A DNA stretch of 64,000 nt from the NCBI RefSeq assembly GCF_027887165.1, contig NC_077229.1:111539520-111603519 (forward strand), in the 5' to 3' direction. The stretch comes from Monodelphis domestica (taxonomy: Eukaryota; Chordata; Mammalia; Didelphimorphia; Didelphidae). Each line of letters begins with the position of its first letter. Positions within the stretch are counted from its first letter, which is position 1. The notes beneath the pieces were generated by a model. That model had not been told where the DNA came from, ran no database searches, and saw nothing but the letters and a program-made list of their open reading frames with translations. Below, piece by piece: positions 23,466 through 35,709 of the stretch. A program made the translations under genes and the position numbers.

Positions 23466-24530
23466 CTAGTTTGTGAGAAGTTCTATGTCAGAGAAAGGAA
23501 GATGTGATAGGAGCATTACATTGTTTGCTTCTTCTTCCTTTTGTTTTGGATCAGGTATATGATTTTTTTGTACTACAAATTTAGTGTCTCTATCCACTTT
23601 ATCCACTTCCACATACTTTTCACAAAGTTCTTCATAATTCTTGACTCCCAATGCTGCCAGCATTTCTTCTATTGTGATTGTGTAGTTCATTTCCTTAACT
23701 AACTCTTCTGACTGGATCGTTTGTTCTTGATTTGAGTTGTTAATGTAATTATCTGTCTTTCCCTCTTGTAAAGCTTTGTGATCTTGATCATAAGGTTTGA
23801 TATATTCATAAGGTTCTTGGTCTTCTTCATTTTCTGAATCAAACATTATTGAATATAGTGATTCTGTGTGATTCGTGTCTTGCATTGACTCTTGCTTGGT
23901 GATCTCTATATTCCCCAAGTCTTTTGCAAGCTCTTTAACTTGGATGTAACTTGTGATTTGGCTGTCTTCAGGAGATGTTTTTAAAACAGATTTTGTTGCT
24001 CCTGTATCAATAAGAGCTGGGTAGATCTCATTACCAACTTTTATCATGACTCTTGGTTCTGTGTTCTCATTTTGTTGGCACACTTGGCCCATAGGTGCCT
24101 CTATTTCTATTTTGTTCAAATCCCAGTTTTGTTCTTCTGCTACAGACTTTTCTTGTTGCTCTGAACATTCATTTTGCAATTCATCATCAGTTTGCAAGGG
24201 ATTTGCATTATCATGGAGACTTAAGGATGGCATGACAATGTTTGTGTTTGCTTTTTCTTGTGCAGTTACTATTGGTTGGAATTCTTCTGCATAAGGATTT
24301 AAGGTTGACTTTTCTATATCATTGGTATTTTTTTTTGTAATAGCATTCTTGCTTTCAGAGTCATTGTCTCCAGGAGGTCTGCTAATTTGAATGTTCTCTG
24401 TTATTGCATTTTCCCCCTCGTTGGACCCTTCTGTTGTTTGCTCATGTGCTTCAATAAATTCATTTACAGTTTGTGTATTACAGACTGTTGCCACTTTTGT
24501 TCCTTCTTCTTTCTTTGTAGATTGTTCCAC
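23466..24530 (-). pseudogene. ERV fossil part: protease-bearing region
   Basis: Near the middle lies VMIKVGNEIYPALIDTGATK, a retroviral aspartic-protease signature (DTGA), flanked by unusually long, acidic, low-complexity stretches unlike typical gammaretroviral protease. The flanks are not recognised. Confidence 0.7.
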
Positions 24531-24843
24531 TGTTCCAAAAATTTTCTCTTTAATCTCAGTTACATCATCATCTAATTGGATTTCTTCTTCTATCTGTTCT
24601 TTAGTTTTATTTTATGCTTTTGGCACCCCACATTCTATCTGCATGCAGTCTCCTTCCTTTTCCTTTTTCCTTTTTCCTTTCCCATTTTTCCTTTTAGATG
24701 TTACCCCATGCACCTGGCTTCATAACTGACTTTGTTTGGCAGCACCTGAGACTACTTGAGAATAACGTGGTTTCGCTCCTTGTTGGATGTATCTCTCCAT
24801 TGTTTCTAAATCTGGTGCTTGCAATGAATTCTTGCAATTACAA

Positions 24844-25950
24844 TCACAACAATGTTTGTGTATTATTGCTGCTATACTTTACGTTGCTTTTCCAAGACCT
24901 CGGTTTGTTATTAGCTTGGAATAATTGTGCCTTTAAATAACAGTCTCGAACCATGTGACCTATTTTTCCACAGAGGAAACATCTGGGTAAATTTCTCCTT
25001 TGATTACTTTGTGTATAATTTCTTGTGGGTTTGTATGATTGCAGAGTGGCTAGATTTTTTATTTCTTCAATTTCTTTACATTTACTTTTGCTATTTGCCT
25101 CCTTGAGCTTGGCTTTAAGCTCTTTTATTATTTCATCCTTTTTCTCTAGCATTTCTTTATGACCTGAAAATATGTAAGTTGCAGTTTTTCTTAAATCTTC
25201 CAGACTTAGTGTTTCCCAATCTGGGCATTGAAGTTTAAAATATGATCTAATAGGTGTGTTAGTGCCTTTCACAAATTGTCTCCTTATGTGTTGGAGATTT
25301 TGTTCAGTTAAATTTTCAAATCCAAGCACATCCTCTGCTACTTCAATCACTCTATTGAGGAACTTTGATGGATGTTCCCCACTTTCCTGTCTCAATCTCT
25401 CAAATTTTCCCCAAGTATCTGGTCTTTTTGAAAAACTTTTCATTGCCTCTAATAAATCTTCTCTGGCCTTTCTTAGGTAACGTAGATTTTCATTATTAGA
25501 TAACTCTAAGTCTGTTCCTTCCTCTGGCCATGATGTTAAATTTGGATTTTTTCTTGTTTCATCAAGGAATTGTTGTTTTTCCCTTTTTGAAAATAATTCT
25601 GAGAAAAGAATTTCAGTGTCCTGGAAATCTGGATCATAAAGCCTAATTGCTCTTTTAAATTCTTTTAAACATCTCATTGGTTCTGAAAACCAGGAAGGCA
25701 TCCATCTTTTCAGACTTTCAAGGTCAGCTGTTGTAAATGGTTTATGTGTTTTAATATGAATTATGCCGCTATCTGGTTGTAGGCTTGTCTGATCTCTTAC
25801 TGACAATATTGGTATTCCACCTTCAGCCCCATCTGTATTTTCTTGCTGAACTACATTGTTATTTTTAGGTATGTCTTGTTGTGTGTTAATACCTTTGCCA
25901 CATTGTTTCTCCTCAGTCAGTTGTTTCATTATTTCCTTTAGTTGCATCAT
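24844..25950 (-). pseudogene. ERV fossil part: gag-like region
   Basis: A capsid-like helical region (KRPDTWGKFERLRQESGEHP, then FLNRVIEVAE) is followed by a lysine-rich coiled stretch and one CCHC zinc knuckle (CFLCGKIGHMVRDC). This order is that of gag, with the nucleocapsid at the end. Confidence 0.85.
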
Positions 25951-26533
25951 CTCCTATTTTATAGCTAAAATTGTCACAGCCATTTCATTATCTTTTGCTT
26001 TTTTCCCAAAAATTAGATGCACACCTATTTTTAGGGCATGGTATAATTTGGTTACTAAGAATAATGCTCCAGCATATGTGGGAATGAATGAAATCAAGAG
26101 ATACATACTTATATTCAGCCATTGCAAACTTTCATAGATGCTAAGCAGAAAATAAATATAATCCGGAATCGTGACAAACAATAAGTCAAAAATCATATAA
26201 AAGAAACATGCAATACAGGCTACATTAACCATGGCAAGTAATAGTTTCTTTGCCGTCTTGTATCTTGAAAAGCTTTTTGCAACAGAAAAAATGTTTTTAA
26301 GTCTGGCCCTTTAAGAGTCCCCTCCTCCCTTCAGGAGGAGTGGTTTCTTTTGGGTGTGGTATCACTAGGCAGATTAGTTGCACTCAGCACTGCTCTCAAA
26401 ATGGTTACTTTTCACAGTCACACAGGCTTTTGAAATGTATGCAAGCCCAACTTCTCTGAAACCTCCAGTTGCTTCCTTTTCCCAAGTTCTTAACAAAAAT
26501 AGGTTGGAAAACCTACCTGGCTCTGCCAAAAAC

Positions 26534-27147
26534 TGTAATATTTATTGGGAAAGGAAATGGGAATTGGGGAAAATGGGGATAATTGGGGAATAATGGGAGG
26601 TTTGTATAGGGGTAAGGAGGAGTTAAAGGGAGAGAGGGAACACTGCTTGGTGAGGCAAGGAAGGGAGATGCCCCCTGCTGAGAAGAAACAGCAGGGGTCC
26701 AATAAGGACAGTTTGTCTTTGAATGACTGAAACTGAAGTTCAGCTCCCTCTATGACCAGAAAAGATAGTCCACTTATCTGACTGCGAATTCAATAACATA
26801 AAGTTTAACTAGTTGGGATTAGAGTTTTTCTCAGCTTCAGACCTGAGGCCAGGCCCCAGAGGCTGGCGGAGAGTTTGTCCCACTCCCGTCTACTCTCGTT
26901 GTTCTAATTCAGAATCTTAGCAGTACATAGAAAGCAAACAAGAACAATTCTAACCTTCAGAAGTCTGTCTTTGGGCTGAACCAAGAAGAGCATGCCACTC
27001 CAGACTGGGCTGAACAAGCTCCTCTCTCCTCCAACCCCAGGACGCAAGACCTCTCCCGGCAGGAAGGAAGTGCTAGTCACAAGACCCAACTGCCACTCCC
27101 AGTTGGACCTCCCACACACAAACTGTTAGTCAAGTTTCCTTTCCGCA
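26534..27147 (-). repeat. ERV 5' LTR
   Basis: It pairs with 21592-22210. The plus-strand boundaries are TGTAATATTT and TTTCCGCA, followed at once by CTGT, the target duplication. Confidence 0.92.
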
Positions 27148-27231
27148 CTGTCCTGGATAGTGAAAAGTTTGTTATAAAATCTTTGCTGATCTTATTTTCT
27201 TGTTTATCATCCTGTTTCCATTTTAATCCTT

Positions 27232-29925
27232 TTTTTTTTTAATTTTTATTTGGTCCTTTCCAAACACTATTCATTGGAAACAAAGATCATTTTCTTTTCT
27301 TCCCTCCCCCCTCCCACCACCTCTCCCATAGCCCATGTGCGATTCCACTGGGTATCACATGTGTTCTTGATTCAAACCCATTGCCATGTTGTTGGTATTT
27401 GCACTAGAGTATTCATTTAGAGTCTCTCCTCAGTCATTTCCTCTCAGCCCCTGTAGTCAATCAGTTGCTTTTCATCGGTGTTTTTACTCCCACAGTTTGT
27501 CCTCTGCTTGTGGATAGTGTTTTTTAGATCCCTGCAGATTGTTCAGGGACATTGTATTGACACTAATGGAGAAGTCCATCACCTTCGATTGTACCACAAT
27601 GTATCAGTCTCTGTGTACAATGTTCTCCTGGTTCTGCTCCTCTCGCTCTGCATCAATTCCTGGAGGTTGTTCCAGACTCCATGGAATTCCTCCACTTTAT
27701 TATTCCTTTTAGCACAATAGTATTCCATCACCAACATATACCACAGTTTGTTCAGCCATTCCCCAATTGATGGGCTTCCCCTCATTTTCCAATTTTTGGC
27801 CACCACAAAGAGCACAGCTATGAATATTCTTGTACAAGTCTTTTTCCTTATTATCTCTTTGGGGTACAAACCCAGTAGAGATATGGCTGGGTCAAAGGGC
27901 AGACAGTCTTTTATCGCCCTTTGGGCATAGTTCCAAATTGCCCTCCAGAATGGTTGGATCAATTCACAAATCCACCAGCAATGAATTAATGTCCCTACTT
28001 TGCCACATCCCCTCCAGCATTCACTCCTTTCCTCTGCTGTCATGTTAGCCAATTTGCTAGGTGTGAGGTGATACCTCAGAGTTGTTTTAATTTGCATCTC
28101 TCTGATTATAAGAGATGTAGAGCACTTTTTCATGTGCCTATTAATAGTTTTGATTTCTTTGGCTGAGAACTGCCTGTTCATGTCCCTTGCCCATTTGTCA
28201 ATTGGAGAATGGCTTGATTTTTTGTACAATTGATTTAGCTCTTTGTAAAAATGAGTAATTAAACCTTTGTCAGAGGTTTTTATGAAGATTTTTTCCCAGT
28301 TTGTTGTTTCCCCTCTGATTTTAGTTACATTGGTTTTGTTTGTACAAAACCTTTTTAATTTGATGTAGTCAAAATTATTTATTTTACATTTTGTGACTCT
28401 TTCTAAGTCTTGCTTGGTTTTAAAATCTTTCCTTTCCCAAAGGTCTGACATGTATACTATTCTGTGTTCACCTAATTTACTTATAGTTTCCTTCTTTATG
28501 TTCAAGTCATTCACCCATTCTGAATTTATCTTGGTGTGGGGTGTGAGGTGTTGATCCATACCTAATCTCTCCCACACTGTCTTCCAATTTTCCCAGCAGT
28601 TTTTATCAAATAATAGATTTTTGTCCCAAAAGCTGGGATCTTTGGGTTTGTCATAAATTGTCTTGCTGACATCATTTATGCCAAGTCTATTCCACTGATC
28701 CTCCTTTCTGTCTCTTAGCCAGTACCAAATTGTTTTGATAACCACAGCTTTATAGTATAGTTTGAGATCTGGGACTGCAAGTCCTCCTTCATTTGCATTT
28801 TTTTTTCATGATTTCCCTGGATATCCTTGATCTTTTGTTCTTCCAAATGAAGTTAGTTATGGTTTTTTTCTAATTCAGTAAAGAAGTTTTTTGGCAGTTC
28901 AATGGGTATGGCACTAAATAAGTAAATTAATTTGGGTAGGATTGTCATTTTTATTATGTTAGCTCATCCTACCCATGAGCAATCAATATTTTTCCAATTG
29001 TTTAGATCTAGTTTTAGCTGTGTGGAAAGTGTTTTGTAGTTGTGTTCATATAGTTCCTGTGTTTGTCTCGGCAGATAGATTCCTAAGTATTTTATATTGT
29101 CTAGGGTGATTTTAAATGGAATTTCTCTCTCTATTTCTTGCTGCTGAGAAGTGTTGGAAATATATAAAAATGCTGATGACTTATGTGGGTTTATTTTGTA
29201 TACTGCAACTTTGCTAAAGTTGTTGATTATTTAGAGTAACTTTTTGGTTGATTCTCTAGGATTCCTTAAGTAAACCATCATATCGTCTGCAAAGAGTGAT
29301 AGCTTGGTCTCCTCATTGCCAATTTTAATACCTTCAATTTCTTTTTCTTCTCTAATTGCTATTGCTAGTGTTTCTAGTACAATATTAAATAATAGAGGTG
29401 ATAATGGGCATCCTTGTTTTACTCCTGATCTTATTGGAAAGGCTTCTAGTTTATCCCCATTGCAGATGATGTTTGCTGATGGTTTTAGATATATACTGTT
29501 TATTATTTTTAGGAAAGGCCCTTCTATTCCTATATTTTCTAGTGTTTTCAATAGGAATGAGTGTTGTATTTTATCAAAGGCTTTTTCTGCATCTATTGAT
29601 ATAATCATGTGATTTTTGTCAGTTTGCTTGTTAATATGGTCAATTATGTGGATGGTTTTCCTAATATTGAACCATTCTTGCATTCCTGGTATGAATCCTG
29701 CCTGGTCATAGTGGATAACCCTTGTGATGACTTGCTGGAGTCTTTTTGCTAGTATCCTATTTAGGATTTTTGTGTCTATATTCATTAGGGAGATTGGTCT
29801 ATAGTTTTCTTTCTCTGTTTTTGACCTGCCTGGCTTTGGGATCAGAACCATGTTTGTGTCATAGAATGAATTTGGTAGAACTCCTTCTTGGCCTATTCTG
29901 TCAAATAGTTTGTTTAATATTGGGA
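27232..29925 (-). mobile_element. 5'-truncated L1 LINE, fairly young
   Basis: It holds ORF2 from within the reverse transcriptase to the end plus a 3' UTR and poly(A) (T-run at 27231-27240 on the plus strand). TTTCCATTTTAATCCTT occurs at 27215-27231 and 29926-29942, a perfect target-site duplication of 15-17 bp. The plus-strand 3' UTR reverse (TTTTTATTTGGTCC, CATTGGAAACAAAG) is that of marsupial L1. ORF2 stays open over two long stretches but has stops near 29230 and 28960 and a shift near 28800, so the copy is dead. Confidence 0.95.
27579..28745 (-). pseudogene. L1 ORF2 C-terminal part
   Basis: It gives 388 codons of L1 ORF2 downstream of the polymerase: IKTIWYWLRDRKEDQWNR, then WERLGMDQHLTPHTKINSEW, the CWRGCGKVGTLIHCWW cysteine-rich segment, and MEYYCAKRNNK near the end. 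It ends at its natural stop near 27579. Confidence 0.9.
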
Positions 29926-29932
29926 TTTCCAT
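29231..29932 (-). pseudogene. L1 ORF2 reverse-transcriptase part
   Basis: RT motifs follow in order: [20 protein letters not shown] (block 1), [22 protein letters not shown] (block 3), [14 protein letters not shown] and [10 protein letters not shown], the catalytic FADD box. The upstream end is the insertion truncation point, and TAA replaces a glutamate codon after KLL at 29228-29230. Confidence 0.92.
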
Positions 29933-29942
29933 TTTAATCCTT

Positions 29943-30844
29943 AAAGAACATTGGAATGACTTTTCTTAGTTGTATCTATTCCAAAGCTTTCTTTAAACTA
30001 AGGTTTCATCTTCCACTACTTCTTGCTGCTTTATGAGGCAATACACTTCATAATTACCTATGATTCTCCTTCATAAGTTTTTACAAACAACTTTACATTC
30101 TCAATTGGTTTCTGGTTGCCCGAATAGCCTTTGGCTGCCATATTTCTTAACCTTCAAGTTAGTGAATTGTTTGGTGACCAGGCTGCTTTTTGGAATCTTT
30201 TATGGTTTGTTATGGAAATTGATCAAACTGGAATCCTCAGTTCCCAAACAAAGAACCCACTAGTCTGAATTCCTTAAGACTAAGTCAACTATTGAAGTAC
30301 CTTTGCTATTTGAAACCTTAGGAGTCTGGCTCACTCATTTAGCCAACCAATCAAACTACTCTTTTCCTGACCCACTGAAATAGGAGTTCACACATTTAAA
30401 GACATCACCCAGCACAAACCACTCTATTCACACATTTTAAATCTCCTCTTGTTAACCCTACAGTTACATTAGCTGACGTAGAGGGTGGTGTGGAATTCAC
30501 ACTCTTAACTTTCTTCCAGCTTTTTATTAGTTCTGGTCCTTCCTTTTACAAGTAATTGGGTGGTTGGACAATCATCAGCTGATGCAGTGATAAATCCCAC
30601 ATCAATAATGAAACTTTTCTTCCTTGTTAAAATAAAATCAATTTCATTTTCCATGCTATTCAGTTCTCACCATATCCAACACCAACTGGTCCTCGTTGCT
30701 AATGTTTCTTAATACTTTTAAAATACTTTAAACTTAATACTTTAAAAATATTGCTGACATATTCTCACTAATTTCTCTCCTCCTTCCAACTAGTATAGAA
30801 TCCTCCCTTGTAACAAGGAAGTTGTTAAGCATGTCTATTAATAG
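29943..30844 (-). mobile_element. RTE LINE, endonuclease to pre-RT part
   Basis: The minus strand reads an RTE/BovB-like endonuclease end (MENEIDFILT-like, about 30655) and then a linker with LCK-like and FYNKLF-like segments that run, after removing the L1, to 27152. FYNKLF lies right before the ERV insertion point. This is the 5' half of the element whose RT half is at 20580-21591. It is broken by many stops. Confidence 0.6.
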
Positions 30845-31205
30845 CAGGTGTCCCAAAAGTCTTAGTGCACCAAGATTTTAAAATCTTTTGTTTGTCTCAT
30901 ATTGCATTGATAATATCTCACTTCTGATCAGAAGCATCACCATCTGAGATCATGATTGGTCATTACATGAATCTAGTTTTTTTTTTTTCCCTCGTTGAAG
31001 GTATACATGATGTTAAAGTGGAATATTTGCATGTAACCTACTTCTTTGTCCTCTGTCATTGTGTGCTTTCTAATCTATTTCTTTTACCATTCTCACTTAT
31101 TCCTTCTTTTCATCAAGTCACAAAAGCATCAAAGTATCTGGTGATTTGATTTGAATATCTTATTTATTTGTGGAATTTCTTCAGTTCTTCATCCTTAGTG
31201 CATTA
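30845..31205. other. Mariner-type terminal repeat relic and unclassified spacer
   Basis: CAGGTGTCCCAAAAGTCTTA at 30845-30864, followed by GTGCA, resembles the end of a mariner/Tc1-group element. No opposite end was found. The rest of the stretch is unclassified. Confidence 0.3.
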
Positions 31206-32033
31206 GGTAAGGGCTAAATTTAATGGTTGGACAATAATTTTATGAAATTATGTGGTCTCCAATATTTATTATATCTTGAGTCAAATTTATTTACAAATAT
31301 TTATAAAATGGAGAGAAAACAAAAAAAGGAGAGAAATGTGAAGAAGTTAGGGAGGTTATCTATCCTATCAATCTAAATGTTTTACTTCAGGTCTGCTTAA
31401 TCCAGGCAGAGATTAATTAGCTCTCAACCAGGAAGGCTGGTAGTGAGAAACCACATGGCCTCCTCCAAGATGGAAGCCAGTCTCTTAGGAAACTAGGAAA
31501 GGAGTCAGCCTTTCACTCAAGTAATGAAGTAGTCCAGGTATCAGAGTCTAAGTTGAAGCTGAGCTCCAAGCCCATGATCCAAGTCAGTCTCTAGTGAAGT
31601 TCCCTCAAATACTATCTAAGACTATCTGTGAAGTTCCCTCAAAATACTATCTAAGACTATCTCCAAAAGAAAATCTCTTCAGACTATCTTCTCAAAGACA
31701 ATCTGCTCTAAGGGAGTTTGGGACTTGCTTTTATAGTAGCTTCTTGTACCTTCCCCTCTTCACAGGGGCCAATCACAGTTTCCAAATTGTCTAGTTCTGC
31801 CCAGGGGCCAGTGTCAATGAGATTGACTTCTCACCTTCTGAAGTTCTCATCTAAGGGTGTGAATTTTCTAAATCTTACCGTCTGGAGAGGTGAACACTCA
31901 TAGGGTATGAATTCACTAAGTAGTTTGTGAGCTCCTCCACCTAGTTCAAGCTTGTGTTGATTCACCTCAGTAGGGGTACTTAGGTTAGTGTTCATGCAGG
32001 ATAGACAAAGGGAATAAAGGATTCCCTTTCACA
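31206..32033 (-). mobile_element. Solo LTR (ERV1-like fossil)
   Basis: It is homologous along its length to the LTR at 35710-36443: shared GTAAGG start, GCCTCCTCCAAGA, a TTTATAGT box and a TTCACA end. The left border is approximate. A 34-35-bp tandem duplication lies at 31594-31662. No clear target duplication was found. Confidence 0.6.
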
Positions 32034-32871
32034 AGTATAAATTCAGAATGGACAAAGAGAACAAATAATTTTTTTTTACCATTAGCAGCAATTATTTTCA
32101 AGGTAGCCATTAAAAAAAAACAAATACCATTTATAGGTATTGCTATATGAAATTACTAGATGTTCCATGAAATAATATTCTTTTCTTTGGGAATACAGTA
32201 AGACCTGTATCAGTTTCTATATTTGCTTCTCCAAGGAATATCCATAAGTTGTCCTTCCATTTAACTGCAACTTACTTCTTTCTTCAGGCTTTTCTTCCTT
32301 CTGTTCACAATGAGGATCTTCCTCTTCTTTTTTTTTTTCCCTTTGGAAGAACACATTCTCCTCCAGCATAATCTGGAGCCTAAAGGAGAAGTTCTTGAGT
32401 TCACTGACTTACTCTTTTAGTGTCAGGAGTAGCCTACACTTTTGGAGTAGATGGCATCCACTAAACTTATGTAGAAATACCAACATTATTTACTATGCAG
32501 GCTACTAGAAAATCATTTCTGTTCTCCATATTTGCTGGAAGAAAGATCCTTTATCTTCTTATTCTTGCTAGTGGAATTGTAGAACATGGCAAACCACATG
32601 TGGTCATCCTTTTCTCCAGAGTTGTCTCTCTTTTCACCACTCCCCTTCTAATCTCATAAACATCTTAATAGCTACACCTAACTTTGTTTCCATTGTATTA
32701 ATAATCAGAGGCATGGTGGTACCAGCTCCTACCAACTGAAAAGCTGATTGGGAGGGTCTTTTTTTTTTAAAAGCACATTGTTAAGTTTTCATTGCTCACA
32801 TAACATGCATATTTAGTTGGCAAACATTTCAGAGTAAGGGTCTAATTTATTTCTCTGTTGAACATCTAGAT
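32034..32871. other. Spacer without recognised feature
   Basis: The stretch is AT-rich, with a T-run at 32328-32340. I recognise no gene or repeat family. Confidence 0.4.
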
Positions 32872-33030
32872 CAGGGGTCAGCAAAGCTGAGTCTGTGGGT
32901 CAAGTCTAATTCACCACTGTAACTTTAAGTAAAGATCTTAATTTAATAAAATAACTTTGTCTTATTTGGCAAATACTTTTTTAAAACATAAAAATCATTC
33001 TTAGTTCACAGGCTGAACAAAACAGGCAGA
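32872..33030 (+). mobile_element. hAT-type nonautonomous DNA transposon relic
   Basis: The left end CAGGGGTCAGCAAAGCTGAG is a hAT-type terminus and TTCACAGGCTGAACAAAA is near the right. Flanks ATCTAGAT and ATGTAGAC agree at six of eight positions, consistent with a decayed 8-bp duplication. Confidence 0.5.
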
Positions 33031-34457
33031 TGTAGACTAAAGAAAGTGATGGAGAAAATGTTAATAATAATGCAAATTAAACCTAAAAGTGTGTCATGCA
33101 TTTTTTTTTGGAGAGTCAGTTGTTAAACATTTACCAATATACCTCTTACCTTTTCTTACCTTGTCTTCTCTTCCTATTCCTTTCTTATTTTTTCCTATTC
33201 CTTCCTGTTTCTTTTCCTATTCCTTTCAGCTTAAGTTCTCCTTCTTAGGTCCTTCTCTTCTTTGCACCTATGAGGGCAGGATGGAGCTATTCAATTATCC
33301 CTTCCCATCTAAAGTAAGGGACAAAAAGCCTTCTTCTGAAAGCTCTAACAGATAAAAAACTCATCTTGGTTTGTTTACTAGGTATTAACAAGGCCTGGGC
33401 ATCTCTGCCATTTTAACTAAGGATAATAGGAAGTCTGTTTTGGATTAGTTGAGGGACTTGGTTATGCTTTTAGGGGCTTGTAAAACACCAGGGAGACAGC
33501 TTGGAATTGAGAACTGGGAGCATCTGGAAGAAGAAAGCCTCCAGCTTTCACCTTGAAGAAGAATTGCTTAGGGAGCCAGGCAGGAAATCACCACAGCCTT
33601 TGCCTTGGACCCTCCCTTCTCCCTTTGCAGGAGGAGGACTTCATGAACTTCTGAGGCCTGGAAAATTCGGACTTTTTCATCATAATTCTAGCAGGGTTCC
33701 CACAACAACAATGGCCAGTGACCAATGGCCATGTTCATATCAGGAGAGCAGGACAGCCTGGATGGGATGGAGAAAGGTAGATCCAAGAAGCCCAGCAGAA
33801 AAGCTACACCTAAACCAATGAACATTTATTAAGTACCTACTATGTGCTCGCATTTACATACAGTCAATATCTTGGTGACTTCTAGGAGCTAGGAGTTACC
33901 ATTTTGCCACAAGTGTTCTTTAATCTTCTAGTCATCTTCTCTTACTTTATGTATGCTTGTGAAAGGATGTGTCAGATTTGCGGGAGGAAAGTGTTGTACC
34001 AACTATTCCTACCATGCTACTCTATTAAATATATATATATGTATATATATGTATTTTTTTTTAAAAAAAGAAGATAAATCTGGCTAATTGATATCAACTG
34101 ATAATCACGACTTGACACACAGTGGTGGGGCCTCAGGAACTTTAGTAATAGGAAATATATGATCCAACCTCAAGGTTACCCTTAGATGCTGATACTTAAT
34201 ATTCTGTGGGACTGATCTGCAGGAACAAATTGGGGGCCAAGAAAATGATTCCAGGGCTTGTGCTCTTGGTCTTTTTCAGCTACAGCTTTAATTTAAATAA
34301 ATAAAGTACCTTTAATTTGAGTCTTTAGATCATCCCCAATTTTCTCTCTGTAAATTCAGTCTCTGGCCTTCACAATTCCCAAATCCTTCAAATCACCTTC
34401 ATATTACTTCTCCTTCTTTGGTTTAAGTCTTTTCCCCCACAAAAACAGGAAGTAGAA
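33031..34457. other. Spacer, mostly unclassified
   Basis: 33150-33235 is a degenerate TTCCTATTCC pyrimidine tract. 33812-33890 (ATTTATTAAGTACCTACTAT) resembles an antisense L2/L3 end. 34029-34050 is a short TA repeat. A 106-codon open frame at 33501-33821 has no recognised domain and could be LTR-derived. Confidence 0.4.
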
Positions 34458-34655
34458 GGGGGCAGCTGGGTGGCTCAGTGGATAGAGAGGCCTAGAGATG
34501 GGAGGTCCTGGGTTTAAATGTGGCCTCAGACACTTCTCAGCTGTGTGACCCTGGGTAAGTCACTTAACCCCCATTGCCTAGCTCTTACCACTCTTCTACC
34601 TTGGAACCAATACACAGTATTGATTCTAAAATGGAAAGTAAGAGTTTTTAAATAA
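34458..34655 (+). mobile_element. tRNA-headed SINE, RTE-type 3' end, full length
   Basis: GGGGGCAGCTGGGTGGCTCA (head with A-box region), GGGTTTAAATGTGG (B box), GTCACTTAACCCCCATTGCC and the tail CAATACACAGTATTGATTC are in order. Confidence 0.9.
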
Positions 34656-35709
34656 AAACAAAAATACAAGTAGACTGTTAAAAGACGTACGATCAAATCT
34701 TTGCTACCTATGTGGCCTTGGATAAGACGCAGCATGGAAGAATGAGATGACACATAATATAGGGCATTGACAAGAGGAGCTCTTTTCCAAGTCTTCTCAG
34801 CCATTCTACGGCTGTTCCCCCATCTCTGCCTATCTCAGCACTCTGGGCAAGGTCTGGTGTAGTCAGAGCACGACATGATCATGTTTATTTCTTCCCATTG
34901 AAAGAAAATAGGTCTACACACCTATTCTTTCCACCAAACCCCATCCCTGCCCTTCTTTAAGAGCTAGTTCAAACTTTGCAAGACAACAGAATTCTGATCA
35001 AGACAGTAACCATTTAAACACATTGAAAGCCTAATAGTGAAGCATGCCGTCCTCTTATCGACAGAAAGGCAGTGGATGAGGTACATATCGGGATGGAAAA
35101 TTTCAAACACTAGTTGACTTGCATAGTATGACTGTATGTTTTCTTTTTTGTTTGAGGGCTGAATTGGTGGGTAACAATTAGAGCTACATTAAAAAAGCAA
35201 AGAAAAGCACATCAATAAAATAGGATTACACAGAGAAAACAACAACAAATTAAGAATAAGACACAAAGGACAATTTTAGTACTAATGTATTAAATGTAAT
35301 ACATATTTTTAAAAAGCCATGTACATCAACAGTTTAATATACAATTCTTTTTTTGTTCTTTGAATAGCAAATACTAAAATGTTCACTTTGTTGATGATTA
35401 AGTCCATACTAAAAAAGAATGTGAAAAAAAGAGCTGGCTTGAAACATATTGTTAAACATTTCCTAATACTAACCATGTGCTTATTTCTACAAAGGGAATA
35501 GATGATGGTGACAGTCTAGAAGGAACATGATGTAAATTAATAAATGACTAATACAAGTTAGGAAGATTTCAGTGCTACAAGAGAACCAACCTAACAGATA
35601 AACCTTTGATGGAAGCTTACTGTGCTAGACCCTTGAGATGTATAACTCTTAAAGCTTAAGTTCTCCTGGGGGATGCCACATGTAAATATGAGATAATTTG
35701 AGGAGGGAG
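34656..35709. other. Spacer without recognised feature
   Basis: No gene is recognised. Scattered A-rich tracts (35200-35260, 35300-35430) could be remnants of LINE tails, but I cannot classify them. Confidence 0.4.

Larger units (their letters stand above)
21592..27147 (-). mobile_element. Endogenous retrovirus, gammaretrovirus-like (ERV1), two LTRs, fossil
   Basis: LTRs of 619 and 614 bp (TG...CA) bracket an internal region of about 4.3 kb. The whole is flanked by CTGT at 21588-21591 and 27148-27151, the 4-bp duplication expected of the gamma group. Parts in transcriptional order are 5' LTR, a gag-like region, a protease-bearing region, an integrase C-terminal part and the 3' LTR. A purine-rich AATAAAGGGG lies just before the 3' LTR, and the primer site resembles tRNA-Arg only loosely. 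The LTRs differ at about 25 of 610 sites (about 4 percent). That suggests roughly 5-10 million years if the rate is 2-4 per billion years per site. It is shorter than a complete provirus and is broken, with several breaks. Confidence 0.9.

Noticed and set aside
33501-33821. 106-codon open frame in the spacer
   Set aside because: No recognisable domain, no splice or promoter context, and repeat-like surroundings.
34458-34530. tRNA gene suggested by A- and B-box-like sequence in SINE heads (also 42224, 62139)
   Set aside because: The same head recurs with SINE bodies and tails; no copy folds as an intact tRNA by inspection.
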